Source of the DNA: Quillaja saponaria
Taxonomy: Eukaryota; Streptophyta; Magnoliopsida; Fabales; Quillajaceae
Assembly: GCA_029379385.1 (NCBI GenBank)
Contig: CM055617.1
Coordinates: forward strand, 5,022,001-5,086,000
Direction of reading: 5' to 3'
DNA: 64,000 nt
Under the pieces are notes generated by a model. It saw nothing but the letters and a program-made list of their open reading frames with translations, searched no databases and was not told the origin of the DNA. Positions 50,015 to 62,185 of the stretch are shown piece by piece. The position numbers and the translations under genes are program-made. The number at the start of each line of letters is the position of its first letter. Positions within the stretch are counted from its first letter, which is position 1.

Positions 50015-51347
50015 GTGCAACAGTCTTTGTTTGATTAAATATGTGCTTCCAAATTGATGAGAATAATAATCTTTCAAAGTACTGTTTTTCTCTACGATTA
50101 GCGTCATTTGCAATTAAACAGTTTTTATGTTTTAATCTACTCAAATTAAGAAGTTTTTAAGTGCACATAGAAAAATGGTCCCTCACAGACACAAAATGGC
50201 CCCAGATGGGACCCACCCCTCTTAGAGAGGGTCTGAATGCAAGGAGTTTACATATGATAATTGGAAGATTATATAGCTCATTAACTAGGGATAAGCACTC
50301 CGGATAATTAATTAGTTACCTGAAGAAAGATATTGAAGTTACAAATTTGGTTTACTAAAGCAGTGAAAAGAATAAAAGGAAGAAATTAAATATAATGCAC
50401 ATATCCAGTATGCAGAAACATAACTTAGCTATGAGATTTTATTAGTAAATCATCAATCATTTTGCACATTTTAGTAATATTAGTAATTCTTAAACTATTA
50501 ACAGCTACAAAGGATGAATAAAGCAGTTGAATTATGGGTTGACACTAGTGTCTCATAACAACCATTCACAAAGAAGCAATGGAAATCCCACCAAGACACA
50601 AAGCTCTCCAACCCCTACAGTGCCACATCAAATTATCAATGCTTTTGACATCTTTCGATTCCAACCATCAAAGTAAGACACCCTCACCCCCTTTCATCTA
50701 AATGCAACATTCAAGGCACAAAATTTGGCAATGACCATCAAAAGGACTTAGCTTCCCTTGAAAGAACCTAAACAGAGCAACATACCATCACTGCAATTGC
50801 TTCGCCGGAAGTTGAAACGACAAATGTTTTGCTTGCGTTTGCAAATTCAAGCTTTGACGTCGGAAGCTCAATGGGGAATTTGGCTTTGATTCACTGTCAA
50901 GTCTGCAATCCAAGACAAAACAACGTCGTTTAATCACTCCAACTTCCACGTTTGTGAATTTTGTCTTCAAAGACAAATTGACGAATTATCTTAAATTCAG
51001 CGCGTGCAATAGTGTCACCAATTGCAACCTCAAAAACCTTTACAAAAATCAATTTTATTGGTCACATAATGCACATTCTACAGTAAGCGCGTGTGGATTG
51101 AAACAACATTATTCAAATTATTTTTTTGGTAATAACAACAATATTGATTTTGTCTGAATTTAACCATATTTTCATTTTTTTTTCTTTTAAAAAAATAAAA
51201 AAATTATATCATTTCGTGCCTTAGGTTCAAGAGCGAGGGAAATGGAAAAGGTGGGAATAGTGTCATATTTTCTGATCGTTTTCCCATTATTTCAGATTGA
51301 AAAACCTGGCTTTTCTATTTCTCTCTGATTTCATACTTTCAGTTTCA
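50015..51347. other. Intergenic region after the xylanase pair
   Basis: Contains the 3' UTR of copy 2, a xylanase exon relic (listed separately) and the upstream region of the ARL8 pseudogene. No other feature was seen. Confidence 0.6.
50526..50603 (+). pseudogene. Relic of a third GH10/CBM22 xylanase (one exon)
   Basis: Homologous to exon 44912-45010/48684-48782. It translates as VELWVDTSVS, stop, QPFTKKQWKSHQDT, against VEIWVDSISLQPFTQEQWRSHQD in copy 1. It has a 3-nt length difference and an in-frame TAA. No neighbouring exons were found, so this is a lone remnant of a longer tandem array. Confidence 0.8.
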
Positions 51348-53571
51348 ATGGGTTTGTTGGAAGAATTTCTCAATTGGCTACGGAGGTAATGTTTCATGTT
51401 TCATGTTTCAATTAGGCGAAAGAAACTAACTTTGAAGTTTAATTGTCAGAGCTTGGTTGTTTGGAAGCTGATAAAATCTTACTTTTCACTTTAAGATTGT
51501 GTAGTGCTAAAGGCAAAAACAAATGAATTTTCTTGTGATTATGGGTATTATATACTTTTTTACTTTTTAAGTAAATTATGTTCAGGAATTTAATTTTTGT
51601 TTTTTCAATTCTGAAAACAATACAAGTTGGAAACCCCTAAATTAAATAATATAAATGAAGAGTGTCTTTCACTGCTGCTGTTTGTTTCATGTTTAGAACC
51701 AGAAAGGCAGAGGATAGTTGTCTGGATTGTTTGGTACTCACTAACGGGTTATGGAAGATCCTCTAAGTTGAGTATTTTGCTTATTCTTACATAGATTTCA
51801 TGATATAACTATTCAGTTCAGCTTAGCAGATTGCATTGAAATAGTTGCCGTCATTACTTTGTTTAAAGTTGAACTCAACAAGAGTGAAGTTGCCTATTAC
51901 AATGGACTGAGTAATCTTGGTAAACTTATTTATTTTTTATTTCTTCCTTTCTTAAGTGTAGTTTCTTTTTCAAGCAAGAAATGGAACCATCCCTGATATG
52001 CCTTCAGAATGCTGGAAAAACATCTCTGGTCAATGTTATTGCAGTATGTAAATATATCTCTGCTTGTCTTCTTCTTCTTCTTCTTTTGCACCTTTTTCCT
52101 ACCTTTTTGGTTTTATGCTGACTTGCTGATGGATGAGTTCATGTTTGTTTCTCCTCAAAGACTGGTGGATATATTGAAGACATGATCCCTACGGTTCGTC
52201 ATTTTTCTCAAAAATCATTTGTGGCATTAACTTAAGACCGAAGATCAATTATGTCATAGTATTTGCTCTTATTCTTTTGGTTCATTTGAAAATTTGCTTG
52301 AAATTCGTTATCTACAGGTAGGATTTAACATGAGAAAGGTAACTAAAGGAAATGTCATAATTAAGTTATGGGATCTTGGAGGTCAACCAAGGTTTTGCAG
52401 TATATGGGAGAGATATTGCCGTGCTGTTTCAGCTATTGTGTATGCTTTCTTTACACCTTAAACACATTCATAAATATAATCCTCTCTAAGTATTATATCT
52501 TCATTGTTATATTTTTTCTATTCATTTCTCTGGTGATCTGCCCGTTTTTATCACAAATGTGTATATTTTTGTTTTGGCAATTTTAGAGTACGAAATTTTA
52601 ACAAGGTTTGTGGTGATCCTGCTGACTACTACTTCATTAGTAGAGTTTTTCTTCTTGTTTTTTTTTTTTTTTTTTGGTTATATAAAGATATAATTTCTAT
52701 TCTCTCATAATGCAAGATCTGAAAGACCTGTTTAGACTGGTTTGAAGTTCAAGAAAAGCTTAGTATACTGTTTCTGAAGCAGTAGCTGATCCACTGACCG
52801 ACCTTGAAATTGAAAAATTTACTTATATTTATTCTTTCATTTATTATAAATAGTATTTTATTTGGGGCTGTTTGAAAGTCAATTTCATAACTGATCCCCC
52901 ATGCTTATGCATTCGAGTTTCAATTTTCTGTTCATTTGTTCTATGAAATCCATGATGTGGCAAGCCATCAATCTTTTATTAGTGCTTTTTAATTGGAGCC
53001 TTTTTATATCTCACATGTAATTATATCAGACTTCAATGGTGAAACATCTAATAACTTATGATGCTTGCATGTTGCAGTTATGTAGTTGATGCTGCCGATT
53101 ATGATAATCTACTTGCTCTCTAAAAGTGAACTCCATGACTTGTTGAGTAAGCCTTCATTGAGTGGTAATCCCTTGCTGGTTTTGGGTAACAAGATTGACA
53201 GAATTGAAGCTATGACTAAGCAAGTTCTGAAAGAAAAAAATGTAAGTCGAAAGTCTAAATTTTTTAAATATGTGGCTTGCCAAATTGAGTTTTGGTGCTG
53301 ACTGAGTCGTGCAGCATTTAGACCATGAGAAGACTTATGTGCAGCTGAAATGTGTTGCTTAAATCAAAAGATTTACTCCATCATTTTCCTTAAGTGATGT
53401 CTGTTCTGAATGTTATTTGTTGGAGGAAGAAATAAAAGAATTCCACTGTGCAGGACACTGGAGTCTATTACTGATAGAGAAGTTTGTTGCTTCATGATAT
53501 CAGGCAAAAGTTCTACCAACATCGATATAGTTGTTGACTGGCTTGTGAAGCATTCTAAATCAAAGAACTGA
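51348..53571 (+). pseudogene. ARL8-like small GTPase pseudogene with introns
   Basis: ARL8 GTPases act on lysosome/vacuole membranes and, in plants, are hijacked as host factors by tobamoviruses. Exons: 51348-51385 (MGLLEEFLNWLR), 51962-52043 ([20 protein letters not shown]), 52161-52193 (TGGYIEDMIPT), 52318-52439 ([38 protein letters not shown]), 53078-53241 ([11 protein letters not shown], then [20 protein letters not shown] and GNKID) and 53454-53571 ([22 protein letters not shown]). Defects: after NL an extra base gives TAA at 53121; the last exon is out of frame at its start (DTGVYY then stop) relative to ITDREV; and the P-loop GLQNAGKT has its first Gly changed to Cys. Introns are retained in family-like positions, so this is a decayed duplicate and not a retrocopy. 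Confidence 0.85.
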
Positions 53572-53807
53572 GTCTCAGTTTTTGGTTTTGCACTGTTGAT
53601 CACATTGAATCTTGTTGGGTTGACTTCTAGACTTGGCAACCACTTGTATTTGATATTGGAACACGAGTTGATTTGGGCATTATTTTTATGTACTATGCAT
53701 TCATGTGTGATGGTATTGAAGGAAACATAACAGTCTTTTGTTTCGGAAGATTTATGTTTCATTAACTCTAATGCTTAAAAAAAAGAACAATTTGAAGAAA
53801 AAGCTTA

Positions 53808-53879
53808 GGGGCATTCCGAGAATCGAACTCGGGACCTCTCGCACCCAAAGCGAGAATCATACCACTAGACCAAATGCCC
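53808..53879 (-). tRNA. tRNA-Pro (anticodon UGG)
   Basis: The minus strand reads GGGCATTTGGTCTAGTGGTA, then TTCTCGCTTTGGGTGCGAGA and GGTCCCGAGTTCGATTCTCGG, ending AATGCCC plus discriminator C. The 7-bp acceptor stem GGGCATT/AATGCCC pairs perfectly; the anticodon arm is CTCGC-TTTGGGT-GCGAG with anticodon TGG. A-box and B-box are intact. TTTTT follows about 6 bases downstream on the minus strand (the AAAAA before 53802), a normal Pol III terminator. It has 72 bases and no intron. Confidence 0.97.
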
Positions 53880-54741
53880 AATTACGTAGGAATAAAGTTG
53901 TTTACATATATAACATAAAACATTTTAAATAAGGTGAGTACATAAATTTGCCCATAATTGAAGTGCATGTCAAGGCGAGTTGCCTATCCTATTTGGTTTT
54001 ACCCACTCAGGTAAGTCTTAGCAATAATAAACATGTTTAAAAATACAACACAAATAAATGAGGGGGGAAACAGACCAAGGGAAGGACAAATATAGTCGAG
54101 GACACTTCACTCTTAAAGCATGAATGGTAATTCTATACACCTGTTTTACATTAGATTCTGAACAATTTCTCACTACTACATATGAAGTAGACCATGGCTG
54201 TCATGTCTTATAATTAGTCATGAAAACTTTTCTCAAAAGCATGACTTAATACAGTTATAAATGGCCAAGACAGCTAGGAACTTTCATGATGAGGTTCTAG
54301 CAATTGAAAGACAGAGACCCACAACCTTTGAGAACAAGAACAAATTTAACACCCATTACAAAATGATGTTTAACCTTAAAGATAGATATAAAAGATATTC
54401 CAACTTCAAGCTAGCTTATAAAAATGTATGTTTTTGATGGATTTGCTTTAAATTCGTACAAAATCATTGCTGAAATGGCCAACCTATCATCTGATTGTCA
54501 TCCGCAATTCACTGCAACCCACAATTCTCTTTCACACTGTTATTCATCTCCTCCACTGATTACCATCTTTTCTCTATTTTACCATTACTATATATATATA
54601 ATTATTAAAGCATTAGGAGAGAGAGAGGGAAGAGAAAACATTGACAAAGAAATTGGTGCAGAAAAGGGCAACCCCTCTGTCTCTTGCTCTTGCTTTCCTT
54701 TCTTCAGGGATAAGGTAAGGTGAGTTTGGATAGGAAGCAAA
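53880..54741. other. Region between tRNA-Pro and the WLIM1-like locus
   Basis: Presumed promoter and 5' UTR of the LIM locus. It holds a TATATATATA tract at about 54590-54600, then a GAGA-rich stretch. A 99-codon ORF at 54424 has no family features. Confidence 0.5.
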
Positions 54742-56479
54742 ATGGCCTTATTTGGAGGAACAACTCAGAAATGCATGGCCTGTGACAAAACTGTGTACCT
54801 TGTTGATAAGCTAACAGCAGATAGCCGTGTCTATCACAAGGCCTGCTTCCGATGCCACCACTGCAGGAACACCCTCAAGGTATGCAAATAAAAATATAAA
54901 TGTAAAATGTTATTTATCATTCATCCAAATTTCATGATTAATTGGATTCTTCCCCTCAGTTTAGTTCCTTGTAAAGTTGCAAAAAAATATACACATATGA
55001 CAGGACATATATATTTGATGACTTAACATGGTCAAGAATTGTCTTTCTTTCATTTGTTAGCATCATTTTTTTAATGATTACAGTCTCGATGTTTGTTTCA
55101 AACTCTGTCTGTGTTGAGTGCTCTTAGCATAACCAATCTCAAATTCAGATAAAGGAAGAGGGTTGCGGTTTATTGGCAGCCACCCTAAATTTTGTCAACT
55201 CATCAATATAGGTCTAAGTCGACCCCAATAATTTGGGATGAAGACTTGTTGTTTTTCTAATTGATTTTTCTTAGACAACTTTTGGAATCTCAAAGATAAA
55301 GGAATACTTTAGGTTTCAATGTTTCTTTCTAACCTGATTCTGTTTTTTCTTTTTACCCCATATTCTAGAACTAAGCAAAGGCACCCAAATGAGGAATTCA
55401 CTAACTTCTCAAGATTATTTTTCCAACATTCTAATCCTTAGCCAAGAAAGTTGATATTGCAGAGGATGACATTGATTAACTAGTAAACCAGAGAGGATAG
55501 AGAGAAACACAGAGAAGATCAAATTAGTGAATAACAAATAACAAAGAAGCTTTTAGCAATTTTGGTGGTTTGGAATTTGGAAAATGTTTCCACGAGTGAT
55601 TCAGTGGTATCAAATGTACTGTTTCCTCCATTTGCAGCTCAGCAACTACTGTTCTTTTGAAGGGGTGCTCTACTGCAGGCCTCACTATGATCAACTCTTC
55701 AAGCGAACAGGCAGCCTGGACAAGAGTTTTGAAGGTAAAAAAACTACGTCAGAATTTTAAGTACAAAGATCACCCTTGTAAAATCAGAGTTATGCTCATC
55801 AATCTTCTCGTCTTGGTTACATTCTTACAGGAACACCCAAAATCTTGAAACCCGAAAAACTTGTTGAGAATGAGGTAATCTGTCACAAACTTTCTTCCCA
55901 TGTCAATACATGACAGTCTTTATGATATGATTTTTTATCCCTAGTCCATGTTTTTGAAGCTTATTGAATTGTATCAAGTTTGTGGTTTTCATTGGTTTCA
56001 AGTCAGTTTTGTGTACTTTTTTTCTTTCTTACTGCTAATTTGAAAAAGAGACAATTCAAACAGAATGCTAAGGCAGTTTCAAACATTGTTCGTGGGCACC
56101 AGAGAAAGATGTGTGGGGTGCTCTAAGACAGTGTATCCTATTGAGAGGGTAAACAAACATTAAATTTCTTCAGATTTAGCATTATATATGTAGTCAATGT
56201 GGATTGAAGTTTACAAATTTAAATTTAAGGTGGATGGGTTTTTGTTTGACTAAGGTTACGGTGAATGGGACTTCATACCACAAGAGCTGCTTCAAATGCT
56301 CCCATGGAGGTTGTACAATAAGCCCTTCTAACTACATTGCTCATGAGGGAAAGCTCTACTGCAAGCACCACCACATTCAACTCTTTAGAGAGAAAGGAAA
56401 CTACAGCCAGTTTGAGACTGACCGAGAGAAGAATACTATGACAGAGAAAGTTACTGCTATGGAAATTACTGCCTCATAA
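54742..56479 (+). pseudogene. WLIM1-like two-LIM-domain protein gene with a single frameshift
   Basis: WLIM proteins bundle actin filaments and may also enter the nucleus. Exons: 54742-54879, 55638-55734, 55831-55874, 56064-56148 and 56255-56479, all with good splice sites. LIM1 is complete (QKCMACDKTVYLVDKL, YHKACFRCHHC, LSNYCSFEGVLYCRPHYDQL). Exon 4 is 85 nt, where the frame needs 84. One extra T at about 56086-56087 changes AAC ATG TTC GTG GGC ACC into AAC ATT GTT CGT; the result is a TAA after RKMCGVL. Removing the extra base in principle restores the expected TRERCVGCSKTVYPIER, the start of LIM2, which continues intact in exon 5 (VTVNGTSYHKSCFKC, GGCTISPSNYIAHEGKLYCK). Everything else is well kept, so this is a very young pseudogene, a variant allele or an assembly error. 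A truncated LIM1-only protein is possible. Confidence 0.75.
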
Positions 56480-57882
56480 CATAATCACCACTACAGCAAT
56501 GGCTAATGTTGGTCCTCATGTGTCTGAACTCTGAAGGATTTTCTTTTTACAATACCTTATAATGGTCCTTGGCTTGTAAAATGGGTTTATTATGTGAGAT
56601 TGTCCAAGACTTTCACTTTCAGCACTTGCCAAAACATGCAGATCTTGTTTGAAATATCATCAATTCGATTACCAGCATTTACATATGGTATCAATTTTCT
56701 AACGTGTACAATTGGTTGTCAAGTTCATATTTTTTCTGGCGCTGTTGGGGTCTAGGACCCTAGAAGTGGGGGACACTTTTCATTTCTTGAGAAATAAGCT
56801 ACCTCACAGATGTGGAAGATTTGCTTCTTATTCTGGCATCAAAAGCAGCTCAAGACTCTTTAAGTAACTGGGAAAAGTAAAGAAATAAAAAAGAAACCCA
56901 GGAGAAGTGTGTAGTATCACACTATCACATAATTAAACAGAACATTGCAGGGCGATCCTGAGTTTGCTTCTGATCTATTATTAAAAAAAGTGTCGAGTCC
57001 ATACATAAGGGAGTGTTAGAATACACAAACAATAAAAAAAATATTTCTTACTACACATTTGAACTTTTAATGAGATAGTAATTTATTTGTCTCTACTTCA
57101 TGAAGTTTCTCTTCCTCTGAAATCCTTCCTCCTTTTCCATCCTGTGCTTTCTCTGCTCCTTCTTTCCTACTTTGTGATCACCCAATGAGAAGTCAATGTA
57201 GCTAAACACGGGATCAAATATAAACTGCACATTTATAGATATGGATGACAATGGGTAGGACGCGACATAAAATTAGTTCGATTTGAACATTTTTTGATTC
57301 AAATGAAAAAAATTGACTAAATCGAATTGCACACTTAGTATTGTTTTTTTCTTAACTTTGTGTACTGTAGATGGCTCAATCGTAGCAAATCGGATTAAAT
57401 TATGTGAAGTAATTTTTCATTTACCTTTTGTTTTACCAATATTAGAATGCAAGACATGAAGAAATATTTGAAGTTTTATATGATAATAATAATAATAACT
57501 GGATGATTCCCATTCAGTATTACCATGTAATACTTAAATTCTTAATAAACAAAATTAGAATTATTCCTAAAATGAGATTTTTTTTTTTTTTTTTTCTATT
57601 TTCAAAAGAAAATAATTTAGGAAAACAATATGCACCTGCAGTACCATTTTGATGGACTCGCATGCTAATGTGGACAATTGGGAACCGTCTAGTGGTTTTA
57701 GCAGCAGAGCATCTGTTAGATAAGGTTGTCTCGAAGATAAGGTGTCCAACTATCTTCGACTCTCACACTCGTCGTCTTCTTTGGATTTGAACCCTAATTA
57801 ATTTCAAGCAAAAAGTTCCCAAATTTAGTATTCTGTTTCTCAAAATTTTGAGTTTCAGCCCAGAATTTTTCTTAATTTTTGA
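56480..57882. other. Intergenic region between LIM locus and bL27 gene
   Basis: 3' UTR of the LIM locus at the left and bL27 promoter at the right. A poly-T run lies at about 57579-57595. Nothing else was recognised. Confidence 0.55.
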
Positions 57883-59721
57883 ATGGCTTCTACCTGTATG
57901 AGCTTCAACATAGTTGGAGCATTCAGAGGGCTTTCTCTGGCTTCAAGTTCTTCTTCTTCTTTCTTCAAAGGTGATTTGGGTTCCGTCAATGTGGGTCCCA
58001 AGTTGTCAATCTCGTTCCCCAGAAAAACCCCATTAACGATTCAGAATGCGCACAAAAAAGGAGCTGGGAGTACCAAGAATGGCCGTGATTCCAAAGGTCA
58101 GAGACTGGGCGTCAAAATTTTTGGTGATCAAGCTGCCAAAGCTGGTTCAATTATTGTTCGGCAGCGAGGAACCAAGGTATCTTTCTTCAAAATTGTTTTA
58201 TTTTTTTCTATGAAGCAGTTTAATTTGTTAAGAAACAATAATGGTAATTGTAACTTTTCTGTGTGATTTTCTGGGTATGTATTTGTTTCCTTTGGATTTT
58301 AGTATGCTTGTCTTATGGAGAAGCTGTTGGCAATTGGGAATATATTGTGTTGCTGATTTTCTTGGAAAATGATTGTCTCAGGTAATTCAAGTACTGTTAA
58401 AAACTTAAAATGCCAAGTAGCAACGCAAAACTTGATGAATGACAGAAAACTGTACAGTCTTGAGGGAGTTGGGGAAATAGTGGTAAGGAGAAAAGACAAC
58501 TCAATGTAGGTGGAGGGGAGTTAATAGTTACTACAAGTTCATGGGTCATGCAGATGGGAAAAAACAAGGAACGACTCTTGTGAGAATCAAGTGCTCTTGT
58601 CCAGAGTACTTATAATCTTTGTGGGAAATTATGGGTAGGAGGAAAACAAGTTTCTAATTAATAGTGGTCAAGACATTATGGTTTGGTTTGGCTGTCAAAA
58701 GGGCCATTGGTGGTTATTGAACCTATATAGCTAAGTTTCCTGCCATTATTGGTGAAGTTCATGTGGTGGAAGGAGCTTGAGATGAGATTGTTTGTTTATT
58801 GCACATGATTCTAGTGCAGGGTGAGGTTGATAGTGGTGCTCACCTGAGTACGGAATTCGTTGAAATAGGTAGTCGATGTATAACAATTGACACTACTAAA
58901 GGGTACCCACCTTCCTACCCGAGAACAAGGATTAGTCTCAGGAGTAGAAACATGCCAATGACACTTTTGTATGTAGGCAAGACCCAATGTAGAGGTTGCA
59001 GAACAGATATATGATGTGCAGCTATCTCTTTAACATGTCCTTTTATGGTGAAAGTGCTGTCCTTTTTTTTTTTTTTTTAATTGATGGTGAAAGTGGTGTC
59101 TTAGACATGAGACTTTCTCTAGTATAATTAATTGCGGAGTTTTCTGAGTCATATAGGGCAACATACCATGCAGTCCACCTGTCCACCTCCTTTACCAAAT
59201 TTCTCTTCCATCCAACAATCTCCTTTACCAAATTTCTCATCCATCCAACAATCTTCTATTTTGGTGAATTATGCTAAGATTGTAGGACTTCAGCCTTTAC
59301 TCTTGCATACTATTTTTTCAACTGTTCCTTATTGTTTCTCTCCGATACTTAAAGTTCCATGCAGGAAAAAATGTGGGGCTTGGCAAGGATCACACCATCT
59401 TTTCATTGATTGATGGACTTGTAAAATTTGAGAAATTTGGGCCTGACAGGAAAAAGGTTAACTTTAGGTTCTTAAATATTCAAGTTGGTGCTTTGAAATC
59501 CTATACAATCGACACTAACCTTTCGCTTGATATGATTGCAGGTGAGTGTTTACCCTAAAGAAGTACAACCTGAGAACCCAAATAGCTATAGAGCAAGGAA
59601 GAGAGAGTACTTCAGGTTGCAGCGTGAAAAAAAGAAAGCCAGACTAGAAGGTCGCATTGTTCAAGCTCAGTTAGTACTAGCTTCTGTAGATGCTGCAACA
59701 AGTGACAACCCAATTTGCTGA
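57883..59721 (+). CDS. Plastid ribosomal protein bL27 (nuclear-encoded)
   Basis: Subunit of the large chloroplast ribosomal subunit, near the peptidyl-transferase centre. Three exons: 57883-58176, 59355-59456 and 59542-59721 (576 nt, 191 aa), in phase. The first 55 or so residues are a Ser-rich chloroplast transit peptide ([20 protein letters not shown] followed by SSSSSSFF). The mature domain begins [19 protein letters not shown] and continues [20 protein letters not shown], then [20 protein letters not shown], typical of bL27. A plant-type basic C-terminal extension follows ([20 protein letters not shown]). The first intron is long (about 1.18 kb) and holds only chance ORFs. The acceptor at 59354 was fixed by the conserved RGTK/FHAG junction; a nearby AG just after FHA would drop these residues. 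Confidence 0.95.
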
Positions 59722-61829
59722 TTCCAAATAGCCATGTTTTTTTCCAGATGAACATTAACATACAAATAACTTCGTTTGAAGTGATTGCTGCTTGTTCTTA
59801 TTTGTATATCTTTTTTTTTTTTTTTTTGAGTTCTAAATGTTGTTGAATCAAATTTACATTCCAGATGTTTATCATTTGAAATTAAAAACAACCAATTCTT
59901 TTGGCCAAAAATTGTAAACAATCTTTTAAGTTTGCTGAAATCACTATAGACATTTTAAATGCCTTAACATCTGCTTAAAAATGCGAAAATAAATTAGATG
60001 TATCTAAAATTGAAAGGATAGTAATCATTCAACCACCTTCCAGATTAGTAAAATAGAGTCTTCAAGATTAAAATTTCGAACACATATCTAAAGTACGTCA
60101 TAATGTGCTAAGGTAACATAAAAAAGATCTACAAAACTTAGGTGACTTAAGACACATCTTCTCTTCACTACTCATGAACAATCTGAATCGTTCCCTCTAG
60201 TGTGCATGCTTTGCCAGTCAACCTGCAGATACACCCACAAGTATCAACTCAGCCATTCACTAGAAAGCAAAAAGATATCCAAAAATAGAGCAGGACATTT
60301 TTACATAATTAGTGCATGCTTTAGTTAAAATGCATGAAGCATCTCACAAACTGTGTACTACAAATTTTCAAGGTCGCAAAACTCATGTTCAAGATTGGTT
60401 CTAGTAGAAAATGCCAAGTTCCATCTTTAAACACAAAAGAAAACATATTTCACATAATATAACAAACACAATAATGTAAAATTAGATTTTATTTTTTTTC
60501 ATGAAATTATTAATACAAACTGAAGACAAAATCAAAATAATAACTATAAAGACCAAAGTAACTGGATCTAAAAAAATCATCACATTTAACAATAGAATAA
60601 CTCAAATACTAAACAAGCTTAATTTCATATGATTCATATCAAATCACCAAGCAGACTAATACTTTTGATTGTCACATCTTAAGGCTCACCATCCAAATGT
60701 CTCAAAACATTGAATACAAGTTTAACTGGCGATACCAAGATGTTCATGTATAACTTTTAACTTCATAAATGCATTAATAGAATTCTGTCTCAACTAAAAC
60801 TTGCATATTAGTCCATCGATGCCTTCCTTTTTGGCGAATCTTTCTAATTGGGATTGTAAACAACAAGTGGAGCTGGTATGGTAATGGGTGGAGGGCTTTC
60901 CTTTTTGGCACATTGTCTTTCATTTTGTTACTTTCTGTTTTCCTCCCTTGATTTACTTATCAAGGCATGGAGCATGGACTATTACTTTCCCTTTTAGGAA
61001 CCATGAGCTGCTTGTGGGAAAACGATTGGGGGGGAAAATTAGGGGATGAAAAACTTTCTTAGAAGTTTGGGCAACCTTTTCAAATGTCTTACAGAAATAA
61101 GATTTGTTTTTGTGCAGAAGGGATTGACCACAACCAACAAGCATTCATATGGCTGGCAACGAAGGAAGATTAACAACAAGTATGTCCAAATAGAAGGAGT
61201 AGAAATGCTAGATTCGAGTTATGAGAACGAAATATTTGCGGGGAAGATACACTTTAGCAATTCAGAAGTATCAAAACAATATTAGGATAAGATATATAAA
61301 CCTCTCCTTCTATAACTTAAAAAACGAGGTCAACCAAGGAAAGGGAAACTAAAGAAAAGATTTATCCACAGTGCTTTTATACCAGATCATAAAAAAAAAC
61401 TAGGAAATAAAATGGAGCATATCTGAAGAAAAGGATAACTAAAAAACAAATTTTGCTTCGTTGATTCAAACCTTCAAAAAGATCCATGAGTGCTGATACA
61501 AAATTTGAATACATAAGCCACTAAGCTAGTAATCTACAAAATCTCTAACACAGATATAACAGAACACCATGCCACCAGTGATTCAAATGGACTTCTTTTC
61601 AATCAGAAGTGAAAAACTAACAAGAGGAAACTCTCATGGAGTAAATTACAGAACACCAATGAAGACTACTTTTTTTGGTTGGTACATCTGAAATTAACAC
61701 CAATGGAAACTACTCACAGAAAAATAATATCAATCACATTTAAAAACGCATATAAGAGAAAACGGTAACAGCATGCAAAATAAGACAATTTAAGCATGGC
61801 ATCAAATTTATGTAACATTCACCTATGAC
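59722..61829. other. Region between convergent bL27 and Sec61 gamma genes
   Basis: About 2.1 kb with both 3' UTRs and AT-rich sequence. Small ORFs (for example 61046-61285) show no recognisable family. A 3' UTR intron of the Sec61 gamma gene is possible but not demonstrable here. Confidence 0.5.
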
Positions 61830-62185
61830 CTAACCAGATCCGACAATGATGTTGTTAATTGGGATAAAGATCAGCTTAACGAAGAAGCCCACAAAACCCA
61901 TCACAACAAATCCGATCGCCGTTCGTAAAGCCACCTTCGTGAATTCTATGAAACAAAAAAAGCATATAGTTTTGTCAAATTCACGAAGTTTTGTTTGTAT
62001 TGCTGTATGCATGAATAAGATCAGGTAAGAGGCTCAAAATCGAAAAACAGAGGAGTCAAGAAACCATAAAGGGATCCCATTCCCAGCTTACCTTTGCGAT
62101 CGGGCTTGTGGCAGCGCTTAACGAGCCGGATGCTATCCTTGGAGAATTCTCTAAGGGGATCGAAGACGGAGTCTATGGCGTCCAT
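61830..62185 (-). CDS. Sec61 gamma subunit of the ER protein translocon
   Basis: Tail-anchored subunit of the Sec61 channel for protein import into the ER. Two exons: 62092-62185 and 61830-61945 (210 nt, 69 aa), joined in phase (K/EFTKVAL). The sequence [20 protein letters not shown], then [13 protein letters not shown], followed by the hydrophobic span ([20 protein letters not shown]) and the end NNIIVGSG, is the standard plant Sec61 gamma, and the length is the usual one. No defect was seen. Confidence 0.97.

Noticed and set aside
57567..57749. 60-codon minus-strand ORF upstream of bL27
   Set aside because: It ends in a poly-Lys run encoded by the poly-T tract and has no recognisable family; it is likely promoter DNA.
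61046..61285. 79-codon ORF between bL27 and Sec61 gamma
   Set aside because: No family resemblance, and it sits in presumed 3' UTR or intergenic DNA.
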